NCBI GenBank assembly: GCA_039111475.1
Contig: JBCCIP010000024.1
Location: forward strand, 1-64,000
Origin: JAUIET01 sp039111475
GTDB lineage: Bacteria > Pseudomonadota > Gammaproteobacteria > Pseudomonadales > JAUIET01
Length of the DNA stretch: 64,000 nt
Reading direction: 5' to 3'
The notes beneath the pieces are model-generated. The model ran no database searches and had not been told where the DNA came from. It saw only the letters and a program-made list of their open reading frames with translations. Below, piece by piece: positions 48,751 to 58,072 of the stretch (the first letter of the stretch is position 1; every line of letters begins with the position of its first letter). The position numbers and the translations under genes are program-made.

Positions 48751-49947
48751 TCAGGCCCTCAAATTAATAGGTTGCGGTTCGCTCGCAGAGCGTGCAGCCG
48801 CCAGCCGTTGATAGCGTTCGCTGCGCCGGGTTCGGTCACTGACCTCGCCGGCCAACTGCCCACAGGCCGCTGCAATATCATCACCGCGAGTGGTTCGAAC
48901 GGTAACAGTGTAGCCCGCTTGCAACAACACCTGACGGAATCGATTAATACCGTTATTGCTCGGACGCTCGTAATCAACCAGTGAAAACGGATTGAATGGG
49001 ATCAAATTGATCTTACAGGGCAAATCTTTTAGCAAACGCGCAGTTTGCTCGGCCTGTTCAACGCTATCGTTTACGCCTTTTATCAAGGTGTACTCAATGG
49101 TTATTTTGCGTTTTTTATCGGGCAGGCTGTCGAGATAACGCTGGCAAGACGCCAGCACCCGCTTAAGCGGGTATTTTTTGTTCAACGGTACCAACACATT
49201 ACGCAGTTCATCCGTTGGCGCATGCAGAGACAACGCCAAAGAAGGATCGGCGCGACGTGATAATTCATCGATACCTGGCACCACCCCTGAGGTACTCACT
49301 GTCACTCTGCGCTTGGATATTCCATAGCAATAGTCGTTCATCATCAGCTGAACGCTGGCCAGCACATTATCAAAGTTCAGCAAGGGCTCACCCATGCCCA
49401 TCATGACCACATTGCTGACCGCTTTCTTGATCAACTCTCCACTGGCCGTAAGCGCTTTCGATACCAACCAAACCTGGCCAATGATCTCGGCAGCGGTAAG
49501 ATCGCGCTGAAACCCCTGCTTACCTGTTGCGCAAAAGCTGCAATCAAGCGCACAACCCACTTGGGAAGAGATACACAGAGTACGCCGACCATTGTCCGGA
49601 ATCAGCACTGTTTCAATACAACTGCCGCCTTGAACGCGAACTAGCCACTTACTGGTGCCGTCTTCTGAATGCAATTCCGAAACAATCTCAGGTGCTAATA
49701 CGCAAGCCACAGCACTGAGTTTCTCGCGCAGCGCCTTACTCAGATCAGTCATCTCCGCGAAATCATCGATTCCACGCTGATGAATCCATTTCAACAATTG
49801 CTGTGCCCTGAATGGCTTTTCACCAATGCTCGCACAAAACTCACGCATGCCATCGGGTGATAAACCCAATAGATTAACGAGACCTACCTCACCGCCAAGC
49901 GGCTGCTTAGCGACGTTTATTGGCGCTTGGTCAGTGGATTCGTTCAT
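48751..49947 (-). CDS. rlmN: Dual-specificity RNA methyltransferase RlmN
   Basis: 398 aa radical-SAM enzyme that methylates C2 of A2503 in 23S rRNA and A37 of some tRNAs. The [4Fe-4S] motif CALDCSFCATG (C-x3-C-x2-C) and the catalytic C-terminal Cys in AACGQLAGEV are present, with the family's MMGMGEPLLNFDNV. Upstream of pilW by one base. Confidence 0.97.
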   Translation of the reverse strand: MNESTDQAPINVAKQPLGGEVGLVNLLGLSPDGMREFCASIGEKPFRAQQLLKWIHQRGIDDFAEMTDLSKALREKLSAVACVLAPEIVSELHSEDGTSKWLVRVQGGSCIETVLIPDNGRRTLCISSQVGCALDCSFCATGKQGFQRDLTAAEIIGQVWLVSKALTASGELIKKAVSNVVMMGMGEPLLNFDNVLASVQLMMNDYCYGISKRRVTVSTSGVVPGIDELSRRADPSLALSLHAPTDELRNVLVPLNKKYPLKRVLASCQRYLDSLPDKKRKITIEYTLIKGVNDSVEQAEQTARLLKDLPCKINLIPFNPFSLVDYERPSNNGINRFRQVLLQAGYTVTVRTTRGDDIAAACGQLAGEVSDRTRRSERYQRLAAARSASEPQPINLRA

Positions 49948-49973
49948 CAGGTAACAGCAAGCTCAGCAATACT

Positions 49974-50399
49974 CTAGCGATCGCAGAGCTCAGTGGCATC
50001 AAAGAAGTAGCCAATTTCACGCTCGGCCGACGCGGGTGAGTCCGACCCATGAACGGCGTTAGCATCAATAGACTCGGCAAAGTCAGCCCGAATGGTGCCA
50101 GCATCAGCTTCTTTCGGGTTAGTGGCACCCATCAGCTCACGATTGCGAGCAATCGCATTTTCACCTTCAAGTACCTGCACGACTACAGGACCAGACGTCA
50201 TGAATTCCATCAAGGGATCAAAAAATGGCTTGCCTTCATGCTCTGCGTAGAAACCACCGGCACGCTCATTGCTCAGTTGCAGCATTTTTGCGGCTACAAC
50301 TCGCAGACCACCGTGTTCAAAGCGACTGATGATCTCACCGATCGCGTTCTTCGCCACGGCATCTGGCTTAATAATGGATAAAGTTCTTTCAACGGCCAT
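49974..50399 (-). CDS. ndk: Nucleoside diphosphate kinase
   Basis: 141 aa. Ferredoxin-like fold with N-terminus ERTLSIIKPDAVAKN and the phosphoacceptor His in NAVHGSDSPASAEREIGYFF. Balances NTP pools. Lies upstream of rlmN by 26 bases; an inverted-repeat element separates it from iscS. Confidence 0.98.
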   Translation of the reverse strand: MAVERTLSIIKPDAVAKNAIGEIISRFEHGGLRVVAAKMLQLSNERAGGFYAEHEGKPFFDPLMEFMTSGPVVVQVLEGENAIARNRELMGATNPKEADAGTIRADFAESIDANAVHGSDSPASAEREIGYFFDATELCDR

Positions 50400-50579
50400 T
50401 CAAGGTCTCCGACATACTGCAAAAAATGAAAAAAATCAGGATAAAACGACCGCGGGGTTACCTAATAGATAAAGTCGGCCGAATAAACCTTTCTATTATA
50501 AAGACTTTTCATGCTTTGGCATACCGTGAGTAGCGTAATCTGACACTGATTGCGTAGATTGGACGATGGCTATGGTGCT

Positions 50580-50697
50580 TCTGCTTTTGAAGAGTCGGAT
50601 AGACCGGCATTGGCAGCGGTAACGCCTTGCGGGACACGCCGTGAACCCATCCATGGGGGCTCGTTCTTCGGCCGGTCTCTTCTTTTAATCTGAACTC
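50580..50697 (-). repeat. Degraded copy D of the inverted-repeat family
   Basis: Read on the minus strand: CGAGCCCCCATGGATGGGTT followed by CACGGCGTGTC, the same core as copies B and C. The outer arms pair only in part (GAAGAG and GACCGGC blocks, with a 7-base bulge), and the AGGGAC stem-loop is not recognisable. The element begins at the last codon of the iscS gene. Confidence 0.65.
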
Positions 50698-51852
50698 TCA
50701 CCCCCGCAACCGAGAAACGACCTCCAACACCCGCCCAGCAGCAAAATCCACATCCACCTCAGTCGTAAACCGCCCAAAACTAATCCGCAATGCCGCAAGC
50801 GCCAGCTCTCTTTTAAGCCCAAGTGCCTGCAACACATAGGAAGGCTCCAAGCTCGCCGACGTGCACGCAGAACCCGTCGAAATGGCCAAATCCTTCAACG
50901 CCATCAACAACGACTCTCCGTCAACGCCCTCAAACGCCAGGTTCAAGATACCTGGCGCGCGCTGCTCCAGGGAACCATTGATGTGAACGCCGGACAATTC
51001 TGAAATACCTTCAAGAAATCGCGACCTAAGCGCCAGAATGCGCTCGCTTTCCTCAACGAGCTCAGCCGCAGCAATAGCACATGCTTCACCCACACCCACA
51101 ATCTGATGAGTTGCCAACGTACCCGAACGCATCCCACGCTCATGACCACCCCCGTGGATCTGAGCTTCTATACTTACCGCCGGATTTCGGCGGGCGTACA
51201 GAACACCCATGCCTTTTGGGCCGTAAAATTTATGCGCCGAGATTGACAGCAAGTCCACATTCAACTCAGCAAGATTAATGGCAAGTTTTCCCACGCTCTG
51301 CGCTGCATCTACATGAAACAGAATGCCCTGTTCACTGGTAATCTCGCCGATTGCAGCAATGTCGTTTATAACGCCGATTTCATTGTTTACGTGCATTAGA
51401 GACACCAGCACCGTGTCCTCTCGCAAGGCTGCCCTAACCGCCTCTGGCTGAATAAGGCCTTCTCTATCAGGTGCAAGATAAGTAAGGTCGAATCCTTCAT
51501 CTTCAAGGATTTTGCAGGTATCCAGCACGGCCTTGTGTTCAATCTCACTCGTGACAATGTGTTTTCCACATTCCGCGTGAAAATGAGCAACACCTTTGAT
51601 GGCCAGGTTATCTGACTCAGTTGCGCCTGAAGTCCAAACAATGTCTCTGGGTTCTGCGCCTATCAGATCGGCCACCTGCCTGCGGGCATTTTCTACTGCT
51701 TCTTCAGCTTTCCAGCCAAACAAGTGCGAGCGTGAGGCCGGGTTTCCAAAATTGCCGTCGCGGGTCAAGCAAGCGATCATTTTTTCAGCCACGCGGGGGT
51801 CAACCGGTGTGGTAGCAGCATAATCAAGATAGATAGGGTCAGGTCGGCTCAT
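50698..51852 (-). CDS. iscS: IscS-type cysteine desulfurase lacking the C-terminal tail
   Basis: 384 aa PLP enzyme that moves sulfur from cysteine to Fe-S, thiouridine and other acceptors. It aligns almost throughout with IscS (IYLDYAATTPVDPRVAEKM; PLP lysine in SAHKFYGPKG; active-site Cys in STGSACTSASLEPSYVLQALG). It ends at VVSRLRG and lacks the last 20 or so residues of E. coli IscS, the tail that helps dock IscU. No iscR/iscU/iscA are adjacent. The stop coincides with repeat copy D. It follows trmJ by 6 bases. Confidence 0.92.
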   Translation of the reverse strand: MSRPDPIYLDYAATTPVDPRVAEKMIACLTRDGNFGNPASRSHLFGWKAEEAVENARRQVADLIGAEPRDIVWTSGATESDNLAIKGVAHFHAECGKHIVTSEIEHKAVLDTCKILEDEGFDLTYLAPDREGLIQPEAVRAALREDTVLVSLMHVNNEIGVINDIAAIGEITSEQGILFHVDAAQSVGKLAINLAELNVDLLSISAHKFYGPKGMGVLYARRNPAVSIEAQIHGGGHERGMRSGTLATHQIVGVGEACAIAAAELVEESERILALRSRFLEGISELSGVHINGSLEQRAPGILNLAFEGVDGESLLMALKDLAISTGSACTSASLEPSYVLQALGLKRELALAALRISFGRFTTEVDVDFAAGRVLEVVSRLRG

Positions 51853-51858
51853 GCGGGT

Positions 51859-52659
51859 TTACTTCTTTGCGTTTGATGCGTCGCTTGTGGCATTGGTTTT
51901 TGAATCTGTTGTTACGTGGGCTTGTGCTGAGGTAAGTATGCCGCGCAGTATATTGACTTCCATTTGATCAAGATCAATCCTTCCAAACAAGCGTCGCAGC
52001 CGAGTCATCAATTGCCTGGGTGCTACCGGATCAAGGAAGTCCAGGTCTACCAGCGTTTGTTCAAGATGCACGTAGAAACGTTGCTTGTCTTCGTCAGTAG
52101 CCCAGGGTGAATCCCAATCATCCGTGGGCGCGGCATTCAATATTGTTTCATCCAGGTGAGCCACCCGCAACTCATAACAAATAAGTTGTACCGCCATGGC
52201 AATGTTCAGCGAACTGTATTCCTCATTGCTGGGAATATGAATGTGCGCGCCGCAGCGCTGCAGTTCGTCATTGGTTAAGCCGCGGTCTTCACGGCCGAAC
52301 AATATAGCCACCTCACGCGATCGCCGCTGGGACGCATAGCCTGGCAGCGATTCGGCAAAATCGCGAGGTGATTGCAACGGCCAGGGTATTCGGCGCGAGC
52401 GGGCACTGGTGCCTACGATCAGATCAACGTCTTCCAGCGCTTGATCCAGAGAAGCACACACAATTGCATCATCCAGCACGTCAGCAGCACTTGCCGCCCG
52501 GAACACGGCGGTCTCGGCCGGGTAGTGTTTTGGTTGCACCAGGTATAACCTGCCCAGCCCCATATTTTTCATGGCACGCGCAGCGGCACCAATATTCCCC
52601 GGGTGAGAAGTATTGATCAGCACGATGCGAATGGCGTTCAATGGTTCCAGATTCGACAC
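51859..52659 (-). CDS. trmJ: tRNA Cm32/Um32 2'-O-methyltransferase TrmJ
   Basis: 266 aa SPOUT methyltransferase. RIVLINTSHPGNIGAAARAMKNMGL at the N-terminus and the knot motifs VAILFGREDRGLTNDEL and YSSLNIAMAVQLICYEL. Modifies position 32 of tRNAs. The C-terminal 20 residues are low complexity (TTDSKTNATSDAS). Divergent from suhB with 80 bases between start codons, the usual gammaproteobacterial arrangement. Confidence 0.95.
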   Translation of the reverse strand: MSNLEPLNAIRIVLINTSHPGNIGAAARAMKNMGLGRLYLVQPKHYPAETAVFRAASAADVLDDAIVCASLDQALEDVDLIVGTSARSRRIPWPLQSPRDFAESLPGYASQRRSREVAILFGREDRGLTNDELQRCGAHIHIPSNEEYSSLNIAMAVQLICYELRVAHLDETILNAAPTDDWDSPWATDEDKQRFYVHLEQTLVDLDFLDPVAPRQLMTRLRRLFGRIDLDQMEVNILRGILTSAQAHVTTDSKTNATSDASNAKK

Positions 52660-52739
52660 TGCAATTTCAAGATCGTTGGCAGGACAGAAGTCTACCAGAC
52701 AGTGATATAATCGCGCGCCCTCACGTCACCGGCCAGCTC

Positions 52740-53540
52740 ATGCATCATCCTACGGTTAACATTGCCCTGAAAGCGGCACGCGGCGCTGGCAAGATCATTT
52801 TGCGGTCCATGGACCGGCTGGATCGCCTGGTGATAGAGGAAAAAGGCCAGAACGATTTTGTGACCGAGGTGGACAGGCAGGTTGAGCAAGAGCTGATCTA
52901 CCAAATCAGCAAGGCGTTTCCGGACCATGCCATTTTAGGTGAAGAAGGCGGCTTCAGTGTGGGTGATGAACATGCTGAGTTTCAATGGGTGATTGACCCT
53001 CTGGATGGAACAACCAATTTTGTTCGTGGCATCCCGCATTTTGCTATTTCAATTGCCTGCAAACACAATGGCAAGCTGGAGCATGGCGTTGTTTATGACC
53101 CGGTACGGCAAGAGGAGTTCAGTGCCACTCGTGGTAAGGGTGCGCAATTAAATGGCAATCGATTGCGCGTATCAAAGCGCAATGATTTGGCTCAGGCTGT
53201 GTTGGGAACCGGTATACCTTATCGATCACGCCAGGAAGAAAAAATTCCGCAATACATGCAGACGTTGGAAATACTGACTTCGCAATGCGCAGGCATAAGA
53301 AGAATGGGATCAGCATCGCTGGATTTGGCCTATGTAGCGGCTGGCCGCTTCGAAGCGTTCTGGGAAACCAGTTTGAGTGAGTGGGACCTTGCCGCTGGCG
53401 CCTTGTTAGTGCAAGAGGCGGGCGGCTTAGTCAGTGATTTTAGAGGCGGGCCAAACTTCCTGAAGAGCGGTGATATCGTCTGCGGCAACCCGAAGTGCTT
53501 CAAATCGGTTCTGCAAGTGGTTGGGCCGGTACTGAGCTAA
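52740..53540 (+). CDS. suhB: Inositol-1-monophosphatase/ribosome-associated factor SuhB
   Basis: 266 aa from ATG 52740; the longer frame runs back into trmJ. Metal-dependent Li-sensitive phosphatase with motif 1 EEGG (ILGEEGGFS) and WVIDPLDGTTNFVRGIPHF, plus WDLAAGALLVQEAGG. SuhB also works in rRNA antitermination in E. coli. Only the fold and motifs are shown here. Confidence 0.95.
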   Translation: MHHPTVNIALKAARGAGKIILRSMDRLDRLVIEEKGQNDFVTEVDRQVEQELIYQISKAFPDHAILGEEGGFSVGDEHAEFQWVIDPLDGTTNFVRGIPHFAISIACKHNGKLEHGVVYDPVRQEEFSATRGKGAQLNGNRLRVSKRNDLAQAVLGTGIPYRSRQEEKIPQYMQTLEILTSQCAGIRRMGSASLDLAYVAAGRFEAFWETSLSEWDLAAGALLVQEAGGLVSDFRGGPNFLKSGDIVCGNPKCFKSVLQVVGPVLS

Positions 53541-53559
53541 ATAACATGGAAATTAGACG

Positions 53560-54834
53560 TTATGCCTTTAGTACCGGCCAATTATCAATAACTTCACCCT
53601 TACGCACAGCCAGTAAGTCTCCAAACTGTAGAAACACAGCTTCGCTTTGCCTTGGCCTCATAAAAACAAAGTCATCAATCTGCAACCGTATCTTGTCCGA
53701 ACCATTTACCATTTCCTGATTACTGCTATGGCCCCAAATTGGGTTGCGTATTAGACCAGGTGGACTTTCGTATTCCGCTTGCCAGTTGCCCCCATACAGA
53801 TACCAGGCTTGCTGTCGATTAGGGTTCCAGGCCGCAAACACAGATGACAAGCTTTCGATGCCTGAGATCTTCACACCATCATAGTGCTTCAGTACTGGTG
53901 CCGCTATATAAGACGCGGGCCGATGGCGCGACAGAGTGTCCATATCAAAGTCAGTGGGCATGACCACGCCAGAGCCAGCACTGATGTCGTTGAAGAAATT
54001 ATCTGATTCGTACATTGAATACGTCTGGCTGCCGGCAATATTGTACGTCAACGCATTGTCAAAAAGCTGCGGGTATGATCCTCTGGCCGCATCAACCATC
54101 GTATGATATTTGTCTTTGGCGCCTTGAAGCAGAGACTGTGTGTTAGGCAGTTTTACAATGAATGGCTCGTAGCCCATAAAGCCCGAAAGCTGCAAATGCC
54201 TTGGATCGTTGTTGATAATGTCCAAGGCCGCCGACAGCGATTGTTCTTCCATAAATCCACCGCGATGTAAACCGATATCCAATTCCAGATTAATGCGCAT
54301 GGTCACATCCTGCGACCGCGCTACGGACTGATATTGTTGTAACCGCTGTACCGAATCTATCAGCCATTGCAGTTGCTTCTCTGGCGCAAATTCAGTGTGT
54401 TTCAGCCCGCGATAGAATTTCTGCGCTGCCGTTGCTGGCAAGGGCTTACCCAGCAATACATCACTGCCCGGGAATCGCTGGGCAACTTGATTCAGAAACG
54501 GTTGATGAAACGCCATCAATGCCTTGGTACTGGCGCGTTGCATGATGTAATCGAGCAACTGCATGGACGGTAAAGATTTGACGACTACCCGCCACTGCTT
54601 TGGCAACGTTATGCTCGCCGTTAGCGCATCAATGTTTGCGTCAATTGCATCAAGATCCAGAACCATCCGTGGCTGGCTGATCTTGCTTGCTTTCAATGTT
54701 TTGTTTAGTGCAGAAAAGTAGTCGTTATATGCACCACCTTTGTCACCGGGCTTTAAACCGTATGCGCCCGCCGCAAGGACACCGCCCAGCAGCAGCTTTC
54801 TGCGGTTAGTGACCAGCCAGCTTTGATCAGGCAT
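53560..54834 (-). CDS. Exported alanine-racemase-fold (DSD1-like) PLP protein
   Basis: 424 aa from ATG 54834 with GGAGAG seven bases upstream. N-terminal Tat-type signal (NRRKLLLGGVLAAGAYG). The body follows the D-threonine aldolase/D-serine dehydratase fold: MVLDLDAIDANID, a candidate PLP lysine in WRVVVKSLPSM, and INLELDIGLHRGGF. The C-terminal domain has FMRPRQSEAVFLQFGDLLAV but not the His/Cys zinc site usual in eukaryotic-type D-serine dehydratases, so activity may differ. Last gene of an overlapping three-gene operon (57360 to 53560). Confidence 0.8.
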   Translation of the reverse strand: MPDQSWLVTNRRKLLLGGVLAAGAYGLKPGDKGGAYNDYFSALNKTLKASKISQPRMVLDLDAIDANIDALTASITLPKQWRVVVKSLPSMQLLDYIMQRASTKALMAFHQPFLNQVAQRFPGSDVLLGKPLPATAAQKFYRGLKHTEFAPEKQLQWLIDSVQRLQQYQSVARSQDVTMRINLELDIGLHRGGFMEEQSLSAALDIINNDPRHLQLSGFMGYEPFIVKLPNTQSLLQGAKDKYHTMVDAARGSYPQLFDNALTYNIAGSQTYSMYESDNFFNDISAGSGVVMPTDFDMDTLSRHRPASYIAAPVLKHYDGVKISGIESLSSVFAAWNPNRQQAWYLYGGNWQAEYESPPGLIRNPIWGHSSNQEMVNGSDKIRLQIDDFVFMRPRQSEAVFLQFGDLLAVRKGEVIDNWPVLKA

Positions 54835-56215
54835 GTCGGGTCTCTCCAAACAAGGTCAGTAGATACGGGTTTAAGAACTTTCCAGCAGGGTCCAACTCAC
54901 GTCGTACTCGCTTGAAGTCGCTCCACTGAGGGTACAGCGCGGCAATATCTGGCTCCTTCATGCTATTCCACTTACCCCAGTGCGGCCTGCCTTCATATTT
55001 TCTAAATACCGGCTCCAGCGTTTCGAAATATTCTTGCCAGTTGGGTAGGTCTGCAAATTGATGCATGGAAATACAGCAGCCGTCTCGCCCACTGAACATA
55101 CTAATCATGGACTCGTCTGACTTGACGTACCGATATTCCAATGGAAACCCAACATCGGGTGCCTTTTTTCGAATCACTTGTAGCACTTCTCGTAAGCACT
55201 GAACGCCAAGTTCCGCGGGAACGGTGTATTCCATTTCCATAAACGGCACCACTCGAGGGTGCGCCAGCACATTGTAGGATGCGCCAATACGATCACTTCC
55301 GTCACCGTACGCCAACTTAAGAAGGTTTTTGTACACGAACTCACCACCAACCGGTAAAACCCTTGTTAGCTCAAAGGCTTGGCGTAAATCATTTACCGCC
55401 TCAGGATGATCAACAATGGTGTCCTCACTGCGCTCATCGGCGGGATTAGTGATAACCACAATTGATTTGGTAGTGTGGGGCAGCGGGAACAATTCGAATT
55501 GTTGATTTGAGTGCAGGTAAGAGTCTATGTCTTCCAGTACCTCTTCCGTCTCCGCTAACCATTCGCGTTGATGAAGTCGATGCGCGGGCTGATTTTGCAG
55601 TCGAACACGCGTATTCACACCCAAGGTCCCTAATGAGACTTGTGCGGCCCGGAAAACCTCGGCGTTGTTGTCAGCGTCACAATCCAGTACCTCGCCGTTG
55701 GCTGTGACCAGGCGCAAACCACGTACAAAATCCGACATTGAACCAATACCAAGACCCGTACCATGGGTAGACGTTGCTATCGCGCCGGCAATGGATTGGT
55801 AATTTATATCCGACATATTCAGCAGCGCCTGATCCACACTTTCCAGCGCAGGCCCTAAGGCAAAGAGTTTTGTTCCACCCCACACTTCAGCTTGAACACT
55901 GCGTGGATCGTGCGACACCACGCCATTCATCGCATCCAGCGAAATCAAGGTCTCACCAGTCGGTACCAAGGCTGACCACGAATGCCCACTTCCAACAGGG
56001 CGCATTGTTTTGGAACTGGCCTGTACAAAATCTATAAGCTGATCTTCAGACCGCGGCGCCAAAATATTGCGTGGATGGCTACTGAGGTTGCCACCCCAGT
56101 TGCGCCATGTATGTGAGCCTTTTGACGCAAATATTCGCGTAGGAAGAAACCCAGCACAAGACGCCAGCATGCCGCTTATTTTGAGCATGTGCCGCCTTGT
56201 CAAATAGCGACTCAT
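54827..56215 (-). CDS. Tat-exported FAD-linked sugar-lactone oxidase (ALO family)
   Basis: 462 aa. Tat motif TRRHMLK at residues 7-13 and a hydrophobic signal. FAD-binding domain with MRPVGSGHSWSAL (His of GSGHS is the covalent FAD site in lactone oxidases) and IATSTHGTGLGIGSMSDFV. C-terminal ALO domain with PHWGKWNSMKEPDIAALYPQW and DPAGKFLNPYL. Relatives oxidise L-galactono-, L-gulono- or D-arabinono-1,4-lactone, or alditols. Predicted periplasmic. Overlaps the upstream dehydrogenase by 4 bases and the PLP-fold gene by 8. Confidence 0.87.
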   Translation of the reverse strand: MSRYLTRRHMLKISGMLASCAGFLPTRIFASKGSHTWRNWGGNLSSHPRNILAPRSEDQLIDFVQASSKTMRPVGSGHSWSALVPTGETLISLDAMNGVVSHDPRSVQAEVWGGTKLFALGPALESVDQALLNMSDINYQSIAGAIATSTHGTGLGIGSMSDFVRGLRLVTANGEVLDCDADNNAEVFRAAQVSLGTLGVNTRVRLQNQPAHRLHQREWLAETEEVLEDIDSYLHSNQQFELFPLPHTTKSIVVITNPADERSEDTIVDHPEAVNDLRQAFELTRVLPVGGEFVYKNLLKLAYGDGSDRIGASYNVLAHPRVVPFMEMEYTVPAELGVQCLREVLQVIRKKAPDVGFPLEYRYVKSDESMISMFSGRDGCCISMHQFADLPNWQEYFETLEPVFRKYEGRPHWGKWNSMKEPDIAALYPQWSDFKRVRRELDPAGKFLNPYLLTLFGETRHA

Positions 56216-57360
56216 TCCTGGATACCGGCTGGCGCATCAGGCGGCGGAATCAGCACAAAATTGCCAACATGCTGCTTCTTGAGGAAGTGCTGTTGCGCCT
56301 TTGCTATATCTTCCAATGGGTAGGTACTCGCCAGAACGGGCTTAATTTCGCCAGCCTCAATGTATCTAATCAAATTAGGAAAAACAGGTTCGTCCCAGGC
56401 GGTGCAGCCAACCATCAATATGTCCTTCAAATAGAACTGGCGCATATCCAGGTTAACCACGGGGCCGGCAATCGCACCAGACGAGGTGTATCGCCCCCCA
56501 CGGCGCAGAAGTTTCAGCCAGTTTCCAAAATGTGGACCCGCAACGTTGTCTACCACCACGTCGACGCTTTCTTCGCCCAATTCTGCAAGTACGTTTGTGT
56601 TTCGCTCCAATGCCAGGTCTGCACCCAGGGCAGAAACAGCCGATATCTTCGATTTTCCGCAAATAGCGATCACCCTCGCGCCACGCCTTTTGGCGAGCTG
56701 CAAGGCAGCAGATCCTACGCCACCAGAAGCGCCAGGTATCAAAACCGTATCATTTGCGCCCACCGCGCAGCGGTGAAGCATGTTTTCTGCGGTGGAGTAG
56801 GCGCAAGGTATTGTCGCCAACTCAGCATCAGTCCAATCACAGTCAACCGCAAACACCTCTGTTGTTGGCACCTTTACATATTGCGCGAACGCACCATCAA
56901 AATCTGAGGCCATCCACACATTTTCCATAGACTCAAAGCCATTTGCTCGCATGCAAGCACGCACTAGCACTCGTTTACCAAGCAGCTCTTTATCTTCTCC
57001 TTCCCAGGTACTCTCTACAATGCCACAGCAATCAGTGCCCTGAATAAACGGGAATGGCGTTTCGGCATTCCATCCGCCGTCAGATTTCTGTTCCGCCTTC
57101 AACTCCTGGTGGTCTGAAAACCCTTCGGTTCCGTCGCTCACAGTTTCTGAATACCAGCCCAAACGGGTATTAATCTCAGTGTTATTCACACCTGCGGCGG
57201 TCACGCGAATAACCACATAGCCTGGCTCAGCGATTGGTTTTGGAACTTCACAGAATCTCAGCCGATCGTAACCACCGTTTCCAGTGGTAACTACGGCCCA
57301 CATTGTGTTTTGACCGGGATGCAGGCGATAGCGGTCTATGGGCTCAGTCATTATTGGCAC
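56212..57360 (-). CDS. MDR-family NAD(P)-dependent dehydrogenase/quinone oxidoreductase
   Basis: 382 aa medium-chain dehydrogenase. GroES-like N-terminal domain (VVIRVTAAGVNNTEINTRLG) and a Rossmann domain with GASGGVGSAALQLAKRRGARVIA. The usual structural-zinc cysteine cluster is not apparent, so it may be a zinc-free quinone-oxidoreductase type. First gene of the operon with the exported oxidase and PLP-fold protein; it is cytosolic while the other two are exported. Substrate unknown. Confidence 0.85.
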   Translation of the reverse strand: MPIMTEPIDRYRLHPGQNTMWAVVTTGNGGYDRLRFCEVPKPIAEPGYVVIRVTAAGVNNTEINTRLGWYSETVSDGTEGFSDHQELKAEQKSDGGWNAETPFPFIQGTDCCGIVESTWEGEDKELLGKRVLVRACMRANGFESMENVWMASDFDGAFAQYVKVPTTEVFAVDCDWTDAELATIPCAYSTAENMLHRCAVGANDTVLIPGASGGVGSAALQLAKRRGARVIAICGKSKISAVSALGADLALERNTNVLAELGEESVDVVVDNVAGPHFGNWLKLLRRGGRYTSSGAIAGPVVNLDMRQFYLKDILMVGCTAWDEPVFPNLIRYIEAGEIKPVLASTYPLEDIAKAQQHFLKKQHVGNFVLIPPPDAPAGIQE

Positions 57361-57586
57361 TCTCAGCTATCAAAACTGTTCACTCTATTTTAAGGAGCAG
57401 GAGCGTGCAGCAAAGCACAATTTTTTGCCAGCTGTCCACCGGCATATGAAAAGCGTCGATTTGATTTTATTCGTTAGCGCACTGCTAGGAACTCACACAG
57501 CCGGCTTCGGCCAATGGCTGGTAGTGCGCATGTTATGTGGCGAGAGAGAAAAGTATCGAGTTTGCCACCCTCAACACCTGGATCGG

Positions 57587-58072
57587 CTATTCGTTTGCCG
57601 CCTTACTCAAGGCTTCAGCCAAGGTTTCAATAGGCGCTTCTGGCTGATCTTCCTGAGCAACCACTTTTTCGACAGCTTTCAGAGTAGCAACCACAGCGTT
57701 CAGTGCAGTTGGGTCCATATCGATCTTGCCCTGAAAAGTGCAACCTTCGTCTAGTGAGACTCTGGGTGATGTAATGTTGCCATAAACCGCTCCGTTCTTG
57801 CCAACCGAGACTTGCTGCATGCCAGTCACATCGCCGTAGACCTTGCCTTCTATGGTCACTTTGTCGGCCACTATATTGGCTTTCACAATGCCCGTTTCGC
57901 GAACGATCACATCTGCAGATCGTAAATCAATCCGCCCTTCAATCTTGCCTTCCACTGACAGGTTTTTATCCCCCAGCAAATTTCCTTTGAAGAACACACC
58001 CTCGGCGATGACTGATGTGGCGCCTATGGTGGTACCCGACTTCAAACTACCTGGGTAAAAATCTTCTGGCAT
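57587..58072 (-). CDS. Bactofilin
   Basis: 161 aa from ATG 58072 (ribosome site GAGGAAG). Central bactofilin domain (about 20-125) with the regular beta-helix repeats, such as ATSVIAEGVFFKGNLLGDKNLSVEGKIEG (first residues cited) and YGNITSPRVSLDEG, flanked by short disordered tails. Bactofilins polymerise without nucleotide and scaffold wall enzymes, stalks or polysaccharide machinery. It is monocistronic; the adjacent gaps are 226 and 384 bases. Confidence 0.92.
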   Translation of the reverse strand: MPEDFYPGSLKSGTTIGATSVIAEGVFFKGNLLGDKNLSVEGKIEGRIDLRSADVIVRETGIVKANIVADKVTIEGKVYGDVTGMQQVSVGKNGAVYGNITSPRVSLDEGCTFQGKIDMDPTALNAVVATLKAVEKVVAQEDQPEAPIETLAEALSKAANE

